From NCBI GenBank assembly GCA_963608705.1, contig CAVDHB010000038.1:1-55781 (forward strand): DNA of 55,781 nt. The letters are read 5' to 3'. The position numbers and the translations under genes are program-made. Positions 17,443 to 26,685 of this stretch are shown here, in pieces. How positions within the stretch are numbered: position 1 is the stretch's first letter; the number at the start of each line of letters is the position of its first letter. The DNA comes from CAVDHB01 sp963608705 (GTDB taxonomy: Bacteria > Bacteroidota > Bacteroidia > Bacteroidales > Bacteroidaceae). The notes beneath the pieces are model-generated. The model was not told the DNA's origin, made no database searches, and saw only the letters and a program-made list of their open reading frames with translations.

Positions 17443-17733
17443 TTAAATGTTGCTATAAAAATCAATCGTTTCGCCATCCTTCAGGGTTACAATTGCTTTC
17501 TTATAGGCGTTGCGACGGCCTCTAATCAGTCCACCCTTCGTATAGCGGCTCTTGGTCTTGCCACTGTAACGCATTGTATTCACCGCCAATACTTTTACGT
17601 TGTAAACGGCTTCAACCTCTTTCTTAATACACTCCTTGGTGGCTTCAGGACGAACAATGAAACCGAACTGGTTCTCTTTCTCAGACAACTTGTTCAGTTT
17701 CTCTGTTACCAACGGTTTAATGATATTTCCCAT
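17443..17733 (-). CDS. rplW: 50S ribosomal protein L23
   Basis: L23 sits at the tunnel exit and docks trigger factor and SRP. The 96-residue protein shows IIKPLVTEK near the start and the loop with VNTMRYSGKTKSRYTKGGLI. It lies between rplD and rplB. Confidence 0.96.
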   Translation of the reverse strand: MGNIIKPLVTEKLNKLSEKENQFGFIVRPEATKECIKKEVEAVYNVKVLAVNTMRYSGKTKSRYTKGGLIRGRRNAYKKAIVTLKDGETIDFYSNI

Positions 17734-17749
17734 TGTTTGTTCTGCTTAC

Positions 17750-18379
17750 TTATTTGTTTAATGTATTCGTCAAATCCTCCACAGCCTTTTCTGTCATCAC
17801 CATTACGGATGCGTCCAATACTTTATAAGTATTCACATCTTTGGCGGTCATGATGCTGACCCCTTGGAGATTGCGAGCTGACAAATATACGTTTTTATCC
17901 ACTTCTGGCAAAACGAGAAGCAACTTCTTACCCTCAACTTTGAGATTCTTAATAATGCTTAAGAAATCTTTCGTCTTTGGAGCATCCAATGTAAAGGTAT
18001 CTACCACAATTACACCGTCTTTCTGCACCTTATAGGAAAGGGCGGATTTACGTGCCAAAAGTTTGACTTTCTTATTCAACTTAAACCCGTAGTCACGAGG
18101 TTTAGGACCGAACACACGGCCACCGCCGACCAATACTGGAGAATTGATATCACCACGGCGAGCACCGCCTCCGCCTTTCTGACGGATAAGTTTGCGTGTA
18201 GAACCGCTGACTTCACTTCTTTCCTTTGACTTCGCTGTTCCCTGGCGCTTGTTGGCCATGTATTGCTTTACGTCTAAATAGATGGCGTGGTCATTCGGTT
18301 CAATGGCAAATACAGAATCAAGTAATGTAACCTTGCGGCCGGTGTCTTCACCTTTGATATTTAATACGCTGATTTCCAT
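17750..18379 (-). CDS. rplD: 50S ribosomal protein L4
   Basis: L4 reaches into the exit tunnel; in E. coli it also represses the S10 operon. The extended loop (GSTRKLIRQKGGGGARRGDI) and the following VFGPKPRDYG are intact in the 209 residues. The ATG overlaps the rplC stop by one base (TAATG). Confidence 0.97.
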   Translation of the reverse strand: MEISVLNIKGEDTGRKVTLLDSVFAIEPNDHAIYLDVKQYMANKRQGTAKSKERSEVSGSTRKLIRQKGGGGARRGDINSPVLVGGGRVFGPKPRDYGFKLNKKVKLLARKSALSYKVQKDGVIVVDTFTLDAPKTKDFLSIIKNLKVEGKKLLLVLPEVDKNVYLSARNLQGVSIMTAKDVNTYKVLDASVMVMTEKAVEDLTNTLNK

Positions 18380-18996
18380 TATTTCTCAATTAAAACGATT
18401 GAACCTTTGTAACCCGGAACAGATCCTTTGATAAGCAAAAGATTGTGTTCAGGAATCACTTTTATCACTTGGAGGTTGTGAGTGGTCACACGGTCGCAAC
18501 CCATCTGGCCTGCCATACGCATACCCTTGAACACTTTAGAAGGGTAAGAACAAGCACCGATAGAACCCGGAGCACGCTGACGGTCATCCTGACCGTGAGT
18601 AGCCTCACCTACACCACCAAATCCATGACGTTTTACTACACCCTGGAAACCGTGACCTTTAGAGGTACCAATTACATCTACATAAGGAGCGTCGCTAAAC
18701 AAATCCACAGTGATCACATCACCAAGTTTGTACTCCTCATCAAAATTCTTGAACTCGGCCAAGTGTCTCTTGGGAGTCACACCGGCTTTTTTGAAGTGAC
18801 CGAGCTGGGGTTTAGCCACGTTTTTCTCTTTGGCATCCTGAAAACCCAACTGAACGGCAGCATAACCGTCTTTTTCCACGGTCTTCACCTGAGTAACCAC
18901 ACAAGGACCTACTTCGATAACAGTGCACGGAATATTTTTACCGTCGGCACTGAAAACGGATGTCATTCCGATTTTCTTTCCTAATAATCCTGGCAT
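18379..18996 (-). CDS. rplC: 50S ribosomal protein L3
   Basis: L3 is a primary 23S rRNA binder whose loops reach the peptidyl transferase centre. The family features GLLGKKIGMTSVF, the central GHGFQGVVKRHGFGG and GACSYPSKVFKGMRMAGQMG are all present. There are 205 residues. It lies between rpsJ and rplD. Confidence 0.97.
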   Translation of the reverse strand: MPGLLGKKIGMTSVFSADGKNIPCTVIEVGPCVVTQVKTVEKDGYAAVQLGFQDAKEKNVAKPQLGHFKKAGVTPKRHLAEFKNFDEEYKLGDVITVDLFSDAPYVDVIGTSKGHGFQGVVKRHGFGGVGEATHGQDDRQRAPGSIGACSYPSKVFKGMRMAGQMGCDRVTTHNLQVIKVIPEHNLLLIKGSVPGYKGSIVLIEK

Positions 18997-19019
18997 TTCA
19001 GTTAAACTTAAATTGATAA

Positions 19020-19325
19020 TTAAACTTTGATTTCCACTTCTACTCCGCTCGGAAGTTCCAACTTCATCAAAGCGTCCACCGTCTTAGCGTTGGAGCTGTA
19101 GATGTCGATTAATCTTCTGTAAGAAGACAACTGGAACTGCTCACGAGATTTTTTGTTTACGAACGTACTACGGTTCACCGTGTAGATACGTTTGTGAGTG
19201 GGCAAGGGTATCGGACCGCTGACGATAGCGCCCGTCACCTTCACTGTCTTCACGATCTTCTCTGCTGACTTGTCAACCAAAGTGTGATCGTAAGATTTCA
19301 GTTTGATTCTGATCTTCTGACTCAT
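19020..19325 (-). CDS. rpsJ: 30S ribosomal protein S10
   Basis: S10 is a 30S head protein and the NusB partner in antitermination. The 101 residues contain the signature TGAIVSGPIPLPTHKRIYTV. It heads the S10 group and follows fusA after an 86-base gap holding a stem-loop. Confidence 0.97.
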   Translation of the reverse strand: MSQKIRIKLKSYDHTLVDKSAEKIVKTVKVTGAIVSGPIPLPTHKRIYTVNRSTFVNKKSREQFQLSSYRRLIDIYSSNAKTVDALMKLELPSGVEVEIKV

Positions 19326-19350
19326 TTTTGTTTATTTGTTATTGATAGAT

Positions 19351-19401
19351 GGAAAAGAGGTACCAGCTAAGAGTCATTCGCTAACTGGTCTCCTCCTCTC
19401 C
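19351..19401 (-). promoter_or_regulatory. Stem-loop between fusA and rpsJ
   Basis: In the fusA-rpsJ spacer the minus strand can pair GGAGAGG...ACCAG with CTGGT...CCTCTTTTCC. The stem is imperfect and has a short T-containing end. It could be a processing or partial-termination site that sets the S10/fusA ratio. The function is inferred only. Confidence 0.4.
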
Positions 19402-19411
19402 GAGTTTTATT

Positions 19412-21529
19412 TTAAGCCAAGTCTGTACGACCGTTCACTTCCTCAAGCACTTTCTTAGCGATAGAGCTTGAAACAGCTTCATGGTGGTCATACTGCATGG
19501 TGCTGGTAGCACGTCCAGAAGTGATGGTACGCAATGCCGTCACATATCCGAACATTTCTGCCAAAGGCACTTTCGCTTTGATGATACGCGCGCCGGAACG
19601 GCTTGTCTCCATGCCTTCCACCTGACCACGACGTTTGTTCAAGTCACCGATGACATCACCCATGTACTCTTCCGGTGTCACCACCTCCAAGCCCATGATA
19701 GGCTCCATCAATACCGGCTTAGCCTTGGCACAAGCGTTCTTGTATGCGCTCAATGCACAAATTTCGAAAGACAACTGGTCGGAGTCAACCGGGTGGAAAG
19801 AACCGTCAAGCAATTCCACTTTCAAGCTGTCCATCGGATAACCTCCAAGGATACCTGTCTTCATGGCAGACTCGAAACCTTTCTGCACAGAAGGAATGAA
19901 TTCCTTAGGAATGTTACCGCCAGTCACCTTATTGATGAACTGGAGTCCGCCTTCCTTGAAGTCCTCGTCTACAGGACCTACATTCACGATGATGTCAGCG
20001 AACTTACCACGACCACCAGTCTGTTTCTTGTACACCTCACGGAGGTTCACAGTCTTCGTGATGGCCTCTTTGTAGTTCACCTGAGGTTTACCCTGGTTAC
20101 ACTCCACTTTGAACTCACGACGCAAACGGTCGAGGATGATATCCAAGTGAAGCTCACCCATACCGGAAATCACCGTCTGGCCACTCTGCTCGTCTGTATG
20201 CACTGTAAAGGTAGGATCCTCCTCAGCCAGTTTGGCCAAACCGTTGGACAGTTTGTCCATATCCTTCTGAGTCTTCGGCTCTACAGCCACACCAATCACA
20301 GGATCCGGGAATTCCATGGATTCCAATACAATCGGGTGTTCCTCGTCACACAAAGTATCACCTGTGTGAATATCCTTGAAACCAACACCTGCACCGATAT
20401 CACCTGCATCGATGAATTCCTGCGGCAACTGCTGGTTAGAGTTCATCTGGAACAAACGAGACACACGCTCTTTCTTACGAGAACGAGGGTTGTACACATA
20501 AGAGCCAGCCTCAATCTTACCAGAGTACACACGGAAGAAAGTCAAACGACCTACATACGGGTCAGTGGCAATCTTGAACGCCAATGCCGCAGTCGGCTCC
20601 TCGTCGTCAGGTTTACGGTCTTCCTCTTCCCCAGTCTCAGGATTCTTACCTACAATAGCCGGTGTATCCAGCGGAGACGGCAAGAACATACATACATAGT
20701 CGAGCAATGTCTGCACACCCTTGTTCTTGAAAGAAGAACCACAGCACATCGGAGTAATTTCCAAAGCGATGGTACCTTTACGCAAAGCCTTGATAATTTC
20801 CTCTTCTGTAATGGTAGAAGGATCGTCGAAGAACTTGTTCATTAAATCCTCGTCGAACTCAGCCGCTGTCTCCAGCATCTCGTTACGCCATTTTTCAGCG
20901 TCCGCTTTCAGTTCTGCGGGGATTTCGTCTACTTCATATTCAGCGCCCTTGGTCTCATCATGCCAAAGGATAGCCTTCATCTTAATCAAGTCCACGACAC
21001 CCTTGAAGTTCTCTTCGGCTCCGATAGGAATGTTCACGGGAACCGGATGAGCGCCCAGCACTTCCTTCATCTGTTTTACCACGCTGAAGAAATCCGCGCC
21101 TGAACGGTCCATTTTGTTCACGTAACCGATACGAGGCACATGGTACTTGTCAGCCTGACGCCATACTGTCTCAGACTGCGGTTCTACGCCACCCACGGCA
21201 CAGTAAGTAGCGATAGTACCGTCCAACACACGCAAAGAACGTTCCACCTCAGCGGTAAAGTCCACGTGTCCCGGAGTATCAATCAAATTGAATTTGTAAC
21301 GGTTTCCGTTCCAATTCCAGTAGCACGTAGTAGCGGCGGAGGTAATGGTAATACCACGCTCCTGCTCCTGAACCATCCAGTCCATGGTAGCAGCGCCATC
21401 ATGCACCTCACCGATTTTGTGAGTTTTACCCGTATAGAACAGGATACGCTCGGATGTGGTAGTTTTACCAGCATCGATATGCGCCATGATTCCGATATTA
21501 CGGGTCAAATGTAAATCACGTCTTGCCAT
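19412..21529 (-). CDS. fusA: Elongation factor G
   Basis: EF-G is the translocation GTPase. The 705 residues show the GTPase motifs AHIDAGKTTTSERIL (P loop), DTPGHVDF (G3) and NKMDRSGADF (G4), followed by domains II-V ending in the domain IV/V region (SRSGARIIKAKVPLAEMFGY). It lies in the str group after rpsG. There is no tuf gene next to it, so EF-Tu must be encoded elsewhere. Confidence 0.98.
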   Translation of the reverse strand: MARRDLHLTRNIGIMAHIDAGKTTTSERILFYTGKTHKIGEVHDGAATMDWMVQEQERGITITSAATTCYWNWNGNRYKFNLIDTPGHVDFTAEVERSLRVLDGTIATYCAVGGVEPQSETVWRQADKYHVPRIGYVNKMDRSGADFFSVVKQMKEVLGAHPVPVNIPIGAEENFKGVVDLIKMKAILWHDETKGAEYEVDEIPAELKADAEKWRNEMLETAAEFDEDLMNKFFDDPSTITEEEIIKALRKGTIALEITPMCCGSSFKNKGVQTLLDYVCMFLPSPLDTPAIVGKNPETGEEEDRKPDDEEPTAALAFKIATDPYVGRLTFFRVYSGKIEAGSYVYNPRSRKKERVSRLFQMNSNQQLPQEFIDAGDIGAGVGFKDIHTGDTLCDEEHPIVLESMEFPDPVIGVAVEPKTQKDMDKLSNGLAKLAEEDPTFTVHTDEQSGQTVISGMGELHLDIILDRLRREFKVECNQGKPQVNYKEAITKTVNLREVYKKQTGGRGKFADIIVNVGPVDEDFKEGGLQFINKVTGGNIPKEFIPSVQKGFESAMKTGILGGYPMDSLKVELLDGSFHPVDSDQLSFEICALSAYKNACAKAKPVLMEPIMGLEVVTPEEYMGDVIGDLNKRRGQVEGMETSRSGARIIKAKVPLAEMFGYVTALRTITSGRATSTMQYDHHEAVSSSIAKKVLEEVNGRTDLA

Positions 21530-21551
21530 TATATTATGTTATTTGTTGGAT

Positions 21552-22028
21552 TTAGAATCTGAAATGTGCGAACGCACGGTTAGCCTCAGCCATACGGTGC
21601 ATTTCCTCTTTACGCTTGAAAGCACCGCCCTGTTCGTTGTAAGCGTCCAGAATCTCAGCAGCGAGTTTCTCTGCCATGGACTTTCCGCCACGTTTACGGG
21701 CGAAAGCAATCAAGTTCTTCATGGACACAGACTCCTTACGTTCCGGACGGATTTCAGAAGGCACCTGGAAAGTGGCGCCACCGATACGACGGCTTTTCAC
21801 CTCCACCTGCGGAGTTACATTCTCCAACGCCTTTTTCCACACGTCCAATGCGGAAGTCTCGTCTTTCGGCAATTTGCCGGTAATAGTCTCTAATGCAGAA
21901 TAAAAGATGGCATACGACTTTGTCTTCTTTCCGTCGTACATCAACTGGTTCACAAATTTAGTAACTCTCGGATCGCCATACACGGGATCTGGAAGAATCA
22001 CATGCTTCTTTGGTTTTGCTTTTCTCAT
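21552..22028 (-). CDS. rpsG: 30S ribosomal protein S7
   Basis: S7 organises the 3' major domain of 16S rRNA. The family start MRKAKPKKHVILPDPVYGD is at 22028. The open frame extends 51 bases upstream, but that part has no match to the family. The result is the normal 158 residues. The 138-base spacer to rpsL is AT-rich and gene-free. S7 represses this operon in E. coli; no matching site can be shown here. Confidence 0.96.
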   Translation of the reverse strand: MRKAKPKKHVILPDPVYGDPRVTKFVNQLMYDGKKTKSYAIFYSALETITGKLPKDETSALDVWKKALENVTPQVEVKSRRIGGATFQVPSEIRPERKESVSMKNLIAFARKRGGKSMAEKLAAEILDAYNEQGGAFKRKEEMHRMAEANRAFAHFRF

Positions 22029-22166
22029 TTTCTGTGTAATAATGTTCAGTCTGGGGCTGCATTTCTGTTCTTCAACCATTCCCGCTGGAATGATTTACTC
22101 AACCTTATCGCTATTTCCTACAAACCAAAACTAAAATTTAAATTGTTCTTTGCCTAAACAGGAGAA

Positions 22167-22550
22167 TTATTTCTTAGCCGCTTTAGGACGTTTTGCGCCA
22201 TATTTGGAACGACGCTGCGTACGATTGGCTACACCTGCTGTATCCAGCGTACCGCGAATGATGTGATAACGCACACCAGGAAGATCCTTCACACGACCAC
22301 CACGCACCAACACGATGGAGTGTTCCTGCAAGTTGTGTCCCTCACCCGGAATGTAGCTGTTCACTTCCTTCTGGTTCGTCAAACGTACACGAGCCACTTT
22401 TCTCATTGCTGAGTTAGGCTTTTTAGGGGTAGTAGTGTACACACGGACACACACGCCACGACGCTGAGGACATCCGTCCAGCGCAGGAGACTTGCTCTTG
22501 TCCGCCAATACTTTTCTACCCTTTCTTACTAATTGTTCAATAGTAGGCAT
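22167..22550 (-). CDS. rpsL: 30S ribosomal protein S12
   Basis: S12 sits in the decoding centre. The 127 residues contain TTPKKPNSAMRKVARVRL, with the two conserved Lys where streptomycin-resistance changes arise; both are wild type here. VRGGRVKDLPGVRYH is also intact. It is the first gene of the 17-kb supercluster. Confidence 0.98.
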   Translation of the reverse strand: MPTIEQLVRKGRKVLADKSKSPALDGCPQRRGVCVRVYTTTPKKPNSAMRKVARVRLTNQKEVNSYIPGEGHNLQEHSIVLVRGGRVKDLPGVRYHIIRGTLDTAGVANRTQRRSKYGAKRPKAAKK

Positions 22551-22596
22551 TGTATTATTATTTATTATTATTTGATTCCTGTTTTGAGCCTTTACA

Positions 22597-22612
22597 GAGG
22601 GTTAGTCCCCTC
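22597..22612 (-). promoter_or_regulatory. Small leader stem-loop ahead of rpsL
   Basis: In the rpsL leader, GAGGG pairs with CCCTC around a 6-base loop, about 12 bases downstream of the -7 box. It is too small to identify further. Confidence 0.35.
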
Positions 22613-22623
22613 ATTTTGGCGTG

Positions 22624-22631
22624 CAAAGGTA
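22624..22631 (-). promoter_or_regulatory. -7 box TACCTTTG for the ribosomal supercluster
   Basis: The minus strand reads TACCTTTGCACG, an exact TAnnTTTG match 73 bases upstream of the rpsL ATG, just after the terminator of the preceding DUF3467 gene. This is probably the main promoter of the operon. Confidence 0.75.
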
Positions 22632-22668
22632 CAAATAAAATCGGACATAATATAGAGTAAGAGAACAG

Positions 22669-22709
22669 AAAAGGCGTATTTGGAGGTAAAACCCTGCCAA
22701 ACACGCCTT
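22669..22709 (-). terminator. Intrinsic terminator of the DUF3467 gene
   Basis: On the minus strand AAGGCGTGTTTGG (22709-22697) pairs with CCAAATACGCCTT (22683-22671) with one G-T pair, followed by T residues. It separates the DUF3467 gene from the rpsL promoter. Confidence 0.8.
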
Positions 22710-22728
22710 ATTTATTTTTATTTAACTA

Positions 22729-23058
22729 TTAAGCCTCTCCTTTACCGCTTCCAAAAGGTGCGATAGTATCGGATTCTGCCTGAGGAGCCTGCGGCAATTT
22801 AATCTCACCGAACTGTGACTCATAGTTTGCCACATTCTCGTGCAAAGCAGCCAAAAGGCTCTTTGCGTTCTCCGGTGTCAGAATGATACGGCTTGCCACT
22901 TTGAAGCACCCCGGAAGACGCTGGATGAAGTCCACGATGAATTCAGAAGGTGAATGGTTAATAGCTGCGAGGTTAGCATAGATACCACCTGCTACCTGAG
23001 GATCCAAAGCAATAGAAACCTGTTGGTTATTCTGCTCGTTGTTGTTCTCGTTACTCAT
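22729..23058 (-). CDS. DUF3467 domain protein
   Basis: This is a 109-residue cytosolic protein of the DUF3467 family, common in Bacteroidota and of unknown function. An Asn/Gln-rich start is followed by the family core (VAGGIYANLAAINHSPSEFIVDF, then RIILTPENAKSLLAALHENV). In many Bacteroidales it lies between rpoC and rpsL. Here it still precedes rpsL, but its other neighbour is clpB. It has its own -7 box and terminator. Confidence 0.88.
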   Translation of the reverse strand: MSNENNNEQNNQQVSIALDPQVAGGIYANLAAINHSPSEFIVDFIQRLPGCFKVASRIILTPENAKSLLAALHENVANYESQFGEIKLPQAPQAESDTIAPFGSGKGEA

Positions 23059-23113
23059 GTTTTATTTATTTTAAAGTGAATGATTAATCAGTTTATGTTT
23101 TCTTTAGTGACTA

Positions 23114-23121
23114 CAAAGGTA
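23114..23121 (-). promoter_or_regulatory. -7 box TACCTTTG for the DUF3467 gene
   Basis: The minus strand reads TACCTTTGTAG, an exact TAnnTTTG match 55 bases upstream of the ATG at 23058. Confidence 0.7.
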
Positions 23122-23159
23122 GACTTTTTTTCTCAAATCCTCCCATTCCGTCCGCAAAA

Positions 23160-23195
23160 AAAACAAAAAAAGGAAGAGTTTTAATGCCCTTCCTT
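23160..23195 (-). terminator. Intrinsic terminator of clpB
   Basis: On the minus strand AAGGAAG pairs with CTTCCTT across a 12-base loop, followed by TTTTTTG and more T. It lies about 20 bases after the clpB stop. Confidence 0.78.
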
Positions 23196-23215
23196 CTTTA
23201 TTGTAAATGGAAATA

Positions 23216-25804
23216 TCAATTCTTGAAGACCAGACCCTCTCCTGCGGCTTCCACGACAATCGGTTTCTCACGGTTCACTTCGCCAGAAAGAATCTTCTTC
23301 GACAAGTCGTTCAGCAGATAACGCTGGATAGCCCTCTTCACAGGACGTGCGCCAAATTCCGGATCGAAGCCCATGTCTGCCAAGAAATCCAAGGCACTTT
23401 CTTCCAGTTTCAATGTGACACCATTCTTCGACAGCATCGAAGCCACACCGTGAATCTGCAAACGCACCACTTCTTTTATCTGCTCCTTAGTCAGCGGACG
23501 GAACATGATGATTTCATCGATACGGTTCAAGAATTCCGGTCGGATAGTCTTCTTCAACATATCCAGCACACCTTTCTTCGTATCTTCCACCACTTTTTCC
23601 TCATTTTCTCCCTTGATTTTCTCGAACTGCTGTTGGATATACTGGCTGCCCAAGTTGGAAGTCATGATGATGATGGTATTCTTGAAGTTCACCGTGCGTC
23701 CCTTGTTATCCGTAAGCCGTCCGTCATCCAACACCTGCAAGAGAATGTTGAACACATCGGGATGCGCCTTCTCTATCTCGTCAAACAAGACCACAGAGTA
23801 AGGTTTCCTCCGCACAGCTTCCGTCAACTGTCCGCCTTCGTCATAACCTACGTAGCCCGGAGGCGCTCCAATCAAACGACTGACACTGAATTTCTCTTGA
23901 TATTCAGACATATCAATACGTGTCATCATGGTCTCATCGTCAAACAAGTACTCCGCCAACGCCTTGGCCAGCTCAGTCTTACCGACACCCGTAGTACCTA
24001 GGAAGATGAATGAGCCAATCGGCCGTTTCGGATCTTGCAGTCCAGCCCGGCTTCTGCGCACTGCGTCAGCCACCGCCCGAATAGCCTCATCCTGTCCTAC
24101 GACTCTCTTATGAAGCTCATCCTCCAGGTGGAGCAGTTTTTCACGCTCGCTTTGCAGCATCTTCGCCACCGGTATACCCGTCCAGCGAGACACCACCTCG
24201 GCGATGTCGTCCGCAGTTACCTCCTCACGGATTAACGCACTGCCACCTTGCGTCTTCTTCAAGTCGCCCTGGATTTTCTTTATCTCGTCTTCGAGTCCTT
24301 TGATGCGTCCATAACGTATCTCGGCCACCTTACCATAGTCGCCTTCACGCTCCGCACGATCCGCCTCGAATTTAAGTTGCTCAATCTGCTGTTTATTTTG
24401 CTGAATCTTATTGACCAGTGCCTTCTCAGCCTGCCATTTAGCACGGTAAGACTTATCCTGCTCTTCCAAGTCAGCGATTTCCTTATTCAGTTCCGCCAAC
24501 TTAGCCGTGTCATCCTCCCGCTTAATGGCCTCACGCTCAATCTCCAACTGTTTCAGCCTACGGTCAATGTCATCCAGTTCCTCCGGCACAGAGTCACGCT
24601 CCATCCGCAATTTAGCAGCCGCCTCATCCATCAAGTCGATGGCCTTGTCCGGCAGGAAACGGTCTGAGATGTAACGATGTGACAGTGTGACGGCCGCAAT
24701 CACCGCATCATCCTGAATACGTACTTTGTGATGGTTTTCATACCGTTCCTTCAATCCACGGAGAATGGAGATGCTGTCCTCTGGCGTAGGTTCGTCCACC
24801 ATTACAGTTTGGAAACGACGTTCCAGTGCTTTGTCTTTCTCAAAATATTTCTGATACTCGTCCAATGTGGTAGCACCGATACTTCTCAGTTCGCCACGAG
24901 CCAAGGCCGGTTTCAAGATGTTAGCCGCATCCATTGCGCCTTCACCTCCGCCAGCACCCACCAAGGTATGAATCTCATCAATGAACAGAATGATATTTCC
25001 CTCACTCTTTTTCACCTCGTTGATGACGCTCTTCAGACGTTCCTCAAACTCACCTTTATACTTGGCACCGGCAATCAAGGCACCCATGTCAAGGGAGTAA
25101 AGTTTCTTGTCCTTCAGATTTTCCGGCACATCCCCTTTGAGAATACGCTCGGCCAAACCTTCCACAATAGCGGTCTTACCCACACCCGGCTCACCTATTA
25201 AGATAGGATTGTTTTTCGTACGACGGCTCAGGATTTCCAGCACACGCCGGATTTCCTCATCCCTTCCGATTACCGGGTCAAGCTTACCTGCTCTCGCCTG
25301 TTCCACGAGATTCACCGCGTATTTACTCAACGCCTGGTAATTATCCTCGCTCGACTGCGAAGTGACCTTCGCCCCTTGACGAAGTTCCTCTATCGCCTTC
25401 TTCAGTTCGCTCTCAGTAAAGCCTGCGTCTTTCAAAATATGGGAAACCTCACTTTCCACATTCACCAACGCCAGCAGTACGGCTTCCAGCGAAACAAACT
25501 CATCTCCCATTTTCTGAGAGAAATCAACCGCTTTCTGCAACACGGCGTTTGTCGTGTTGGACAAATAAGGCTCACCGCCTGATACCTTCGGACGTGACTG
25601 AATTTGTTTCTCCACCAGCGAAGTGACCTGCGTAGCATTCACTCCCAGCTTTTGGAAGACGAAATTGGTGACATTCTCACCCACTTTCAAGACACCCGCC
25701 ATCAAGTGTTCCGGCTCGATGGTCTGCTGACCATTCCGTTGCACTATCTTGACAGCCTCTTGAACAGCTTCTTGCGCTTTGATTGTAAAGTTATCGAAGT
25801 TCAT
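23216..25804 (-). CDS. clpB: ATP-dependent disaggregase ClpB
   Basis: ClpB is a hexameric AAA+ chaperone that pulls proteins out of aggregates together with DnaK. The 862 residues contain the N-terminal Clp_N repeats, AAA1 with GEPGVGKTAIVEGLA, and the long M-domain coiled coil (about 400-530, Glu/Lys/Arg-rich). AAA2 carries GTTGVGKTELAKALAEYLF, and a C-terminal D2-small domain ends the protein. There is no IGF/IGL ClpP-binding loop. A clear AAGGAGA sequence lies 6-7 bases before the ATG. No good TAnnTTTG box is seen upstream, so it may use an alternative (heat-shock) signal. Confidence 0.97.
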   Translation of the reverse strand: MNFDNFTIKAQEAVQEAVKIVQRNGQQTIEPEHLMAGVLKVGENVTNFVFQKLGVNATQVTSLVEKQIQSRPKVSGGEPYLSNTTNAVLQKAVDFSQKMGDEFVSLEAVLLALVNVESEVSHILKDAGFTESELKKAIEELRQGAKVTSQSSEDNYQALSKYAVNLVEQARAGKLDPVIGRDEEIRRVLEILSRRTKNNPILIGEPGVGKTAIVEGLAERILKGDVPENLKDKKLYSLDMGALIAGAKYKGEFEERLKSVINEVKKSEGNIILFIDEIHTLVGAGGGEGAMDAANILKPALARGELRSIGATTLDEYQKYFEKDKALERRFQTVMVDEPTPEDSISILRGLKERYENHHKVRIQDDAVIAAVTLSHRYISDRFLPDKAIDLMDEAAAKLRMERDSVPEELDDIDRRLKQLEIEREAIKREDDTAKLAELNKEIADLEEQDKSYRAKWQAEKALVNKIQQNKQQIEQLKFEADRAEREGDYGKVAEIRYGRIKGLEDEIKKIQGDLKKTQGGSALIREEVTADDIAEVVSRWTGIPVAKMLQSEREKLLHLEDELHKRVVGQDEAIRAVADAVRRSRAGLQDPKRPIGSFIFLGTTGVGKTELAKALAEYLFDDETMMTRIDMSEYQEKFSVSRLIGAPPGYVGYDEGGQLTEAVRRKPYSVVLFDEIEKAHPDVFNILLQVLDDGRLTDNKGRTVNFKNTIIIMTSNLGSQYIQQQFEKIKGENEEKVVEDTKKGVLDMLKKTIRPEFLNRIDEIIMFRPLTKEQIKEVVRLQIHGVASMLSKNGVTLKLEESALDFLADMGFDPEFGARPVKRAIQRYLLNDLSKKILSGEVNREKPIVVEAAGEGLVFKN

Positions 25805-26016
25805 TTCTGTCTCCTTTCTGTTATATGTGTTTATCTTTATTCGTTTTTCTCCGACTCCCTTTCAGAAGTCGCCATACTCCTCGCAAAGAACAAGCCAGAC
25901 ATCCAAGAGCTGCCAATAAGTCCTAAGAAACTGATTTAAATAGACTTAATGACAGTTCAAGATACATTTTGTCAGTATAAAACGGGCAAATGTTTCCATA
26001 ATCTAATCCATTTCCG

Positions 26017-26024
26017 TAATTTTG
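26017..26024 (+). promoter_or_regulatory. -7 box TAATTTTG for the 199-residue gene
   Basis: The plus strand reads TAATTTTGCAC, an exact TAnnTTTG match 29 bases before the ATG at 26053. It lies in the 248-base gap that is divergent to clpB. Confidence 0.6.
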
Positions 26025-26052
26025 CACGCACAACAATATTTCAACTGTATCT

Positions 26053-26652
26053 ATGGAACTACAAGCAACCTGGCATGAGAATGTAATTCTCGTGGACACC
26101 GACTATATCGACCGTGTGGCATTCGACCTTTCCGTCAATTTTGAGCGTATGCTCGAACGCCGCATCTCAAAGGCCGATTTTGCACGGTGGATTGACTGCG
26201 TGGCACTCGATGGAGGTCTACGTCCCTTAAAAGAAGGAGAGCAACGGGAGACACTGGTCATCCTCCTCTACCCGAAGAAGAAAAAAACACTTGACAACTT
26301 CCTTCCGTCCCACATAGAAAAGGAGCTGAACGGAAAAACCTTCAAGGACAACTTGGGTGAGTTCACCTGCTACGCTTACCCCATCGAGGACCTGGTTCCC
26401 GCTGAAGAGTTTTTTCTGGAATCACTTCAAGTAATCGCTGACGAGAAGATTGTGAAGAACCTCATGATCATACCCGACTGCGAGAAATACGGAGCCGACG
26501 TACGTTCCGTGCTGAAAATGATAAAAGAGAAACAAATCACTTTTTTCTCTATGCAGCCCCAACTTCCCGGTCCCTACAAACAAGAAATTTTAGGCTACTC
26601 TCTGATGAACGCCTTGGGCATACGGAGCGAGGAATTCAGCGATAATAAGTAG
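26053..26652 (+). CDS. Uncharacterised protein, probably Bacteroidales-specific
   Basis: This is a 199-residue soluble protein with no signal peptide or membrane segment. I do not recognise a characterised family. It reads as an alpha/beta protein: a start with MELQATWHENVILVDTDYIDRVAF, a central strand ETLVILLYPKKKKTL, a region with FTCYAYPIEDLVPAEEFF, then KNLMIIPDCEKYGADVRSVL and ITFFSMQPQLPG. Codon use looks like its neighbours and it has a good promoter, so it is a real gene. It is divergent from clpB and followed by the repeat block. The function cannot be inferred. Confidence 0.85.
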   Translation: MELQATWHENVILVDTDYIDRVAFDLSVNFERMLERRISKADFARWIDCVALDGGLRPLKEGEQRETLVILLYPKKKKTLDNFLPSHIEKELNGKTFKDNLGEFTCYAYPIEDLVPAEEFFLESLQVIADEKIVKNLMIIPDCEKYGADVRSVLKMIKEKQITFFSMQPQLPGPYKQEILGYSLMNALGIRSEEFSDNK

Positions 26653-26685
26653 AAAACTACACTTATTGTCTTACCTCCCCATTTT

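Noticed and set aside
19481..20845. A 454-codon open frame antisense to fusA
   Set aside because: It is a codon-bias shadow of the conserved fusA gene, with a His/Thr-rich, non-protein-like translation.
22597..22612. S7 or S12 autoregulatory site in the rpsL leader
   Set aside because: The stem is only 5 bp and shows no resemblance to the rRNA binding sites that I can support.
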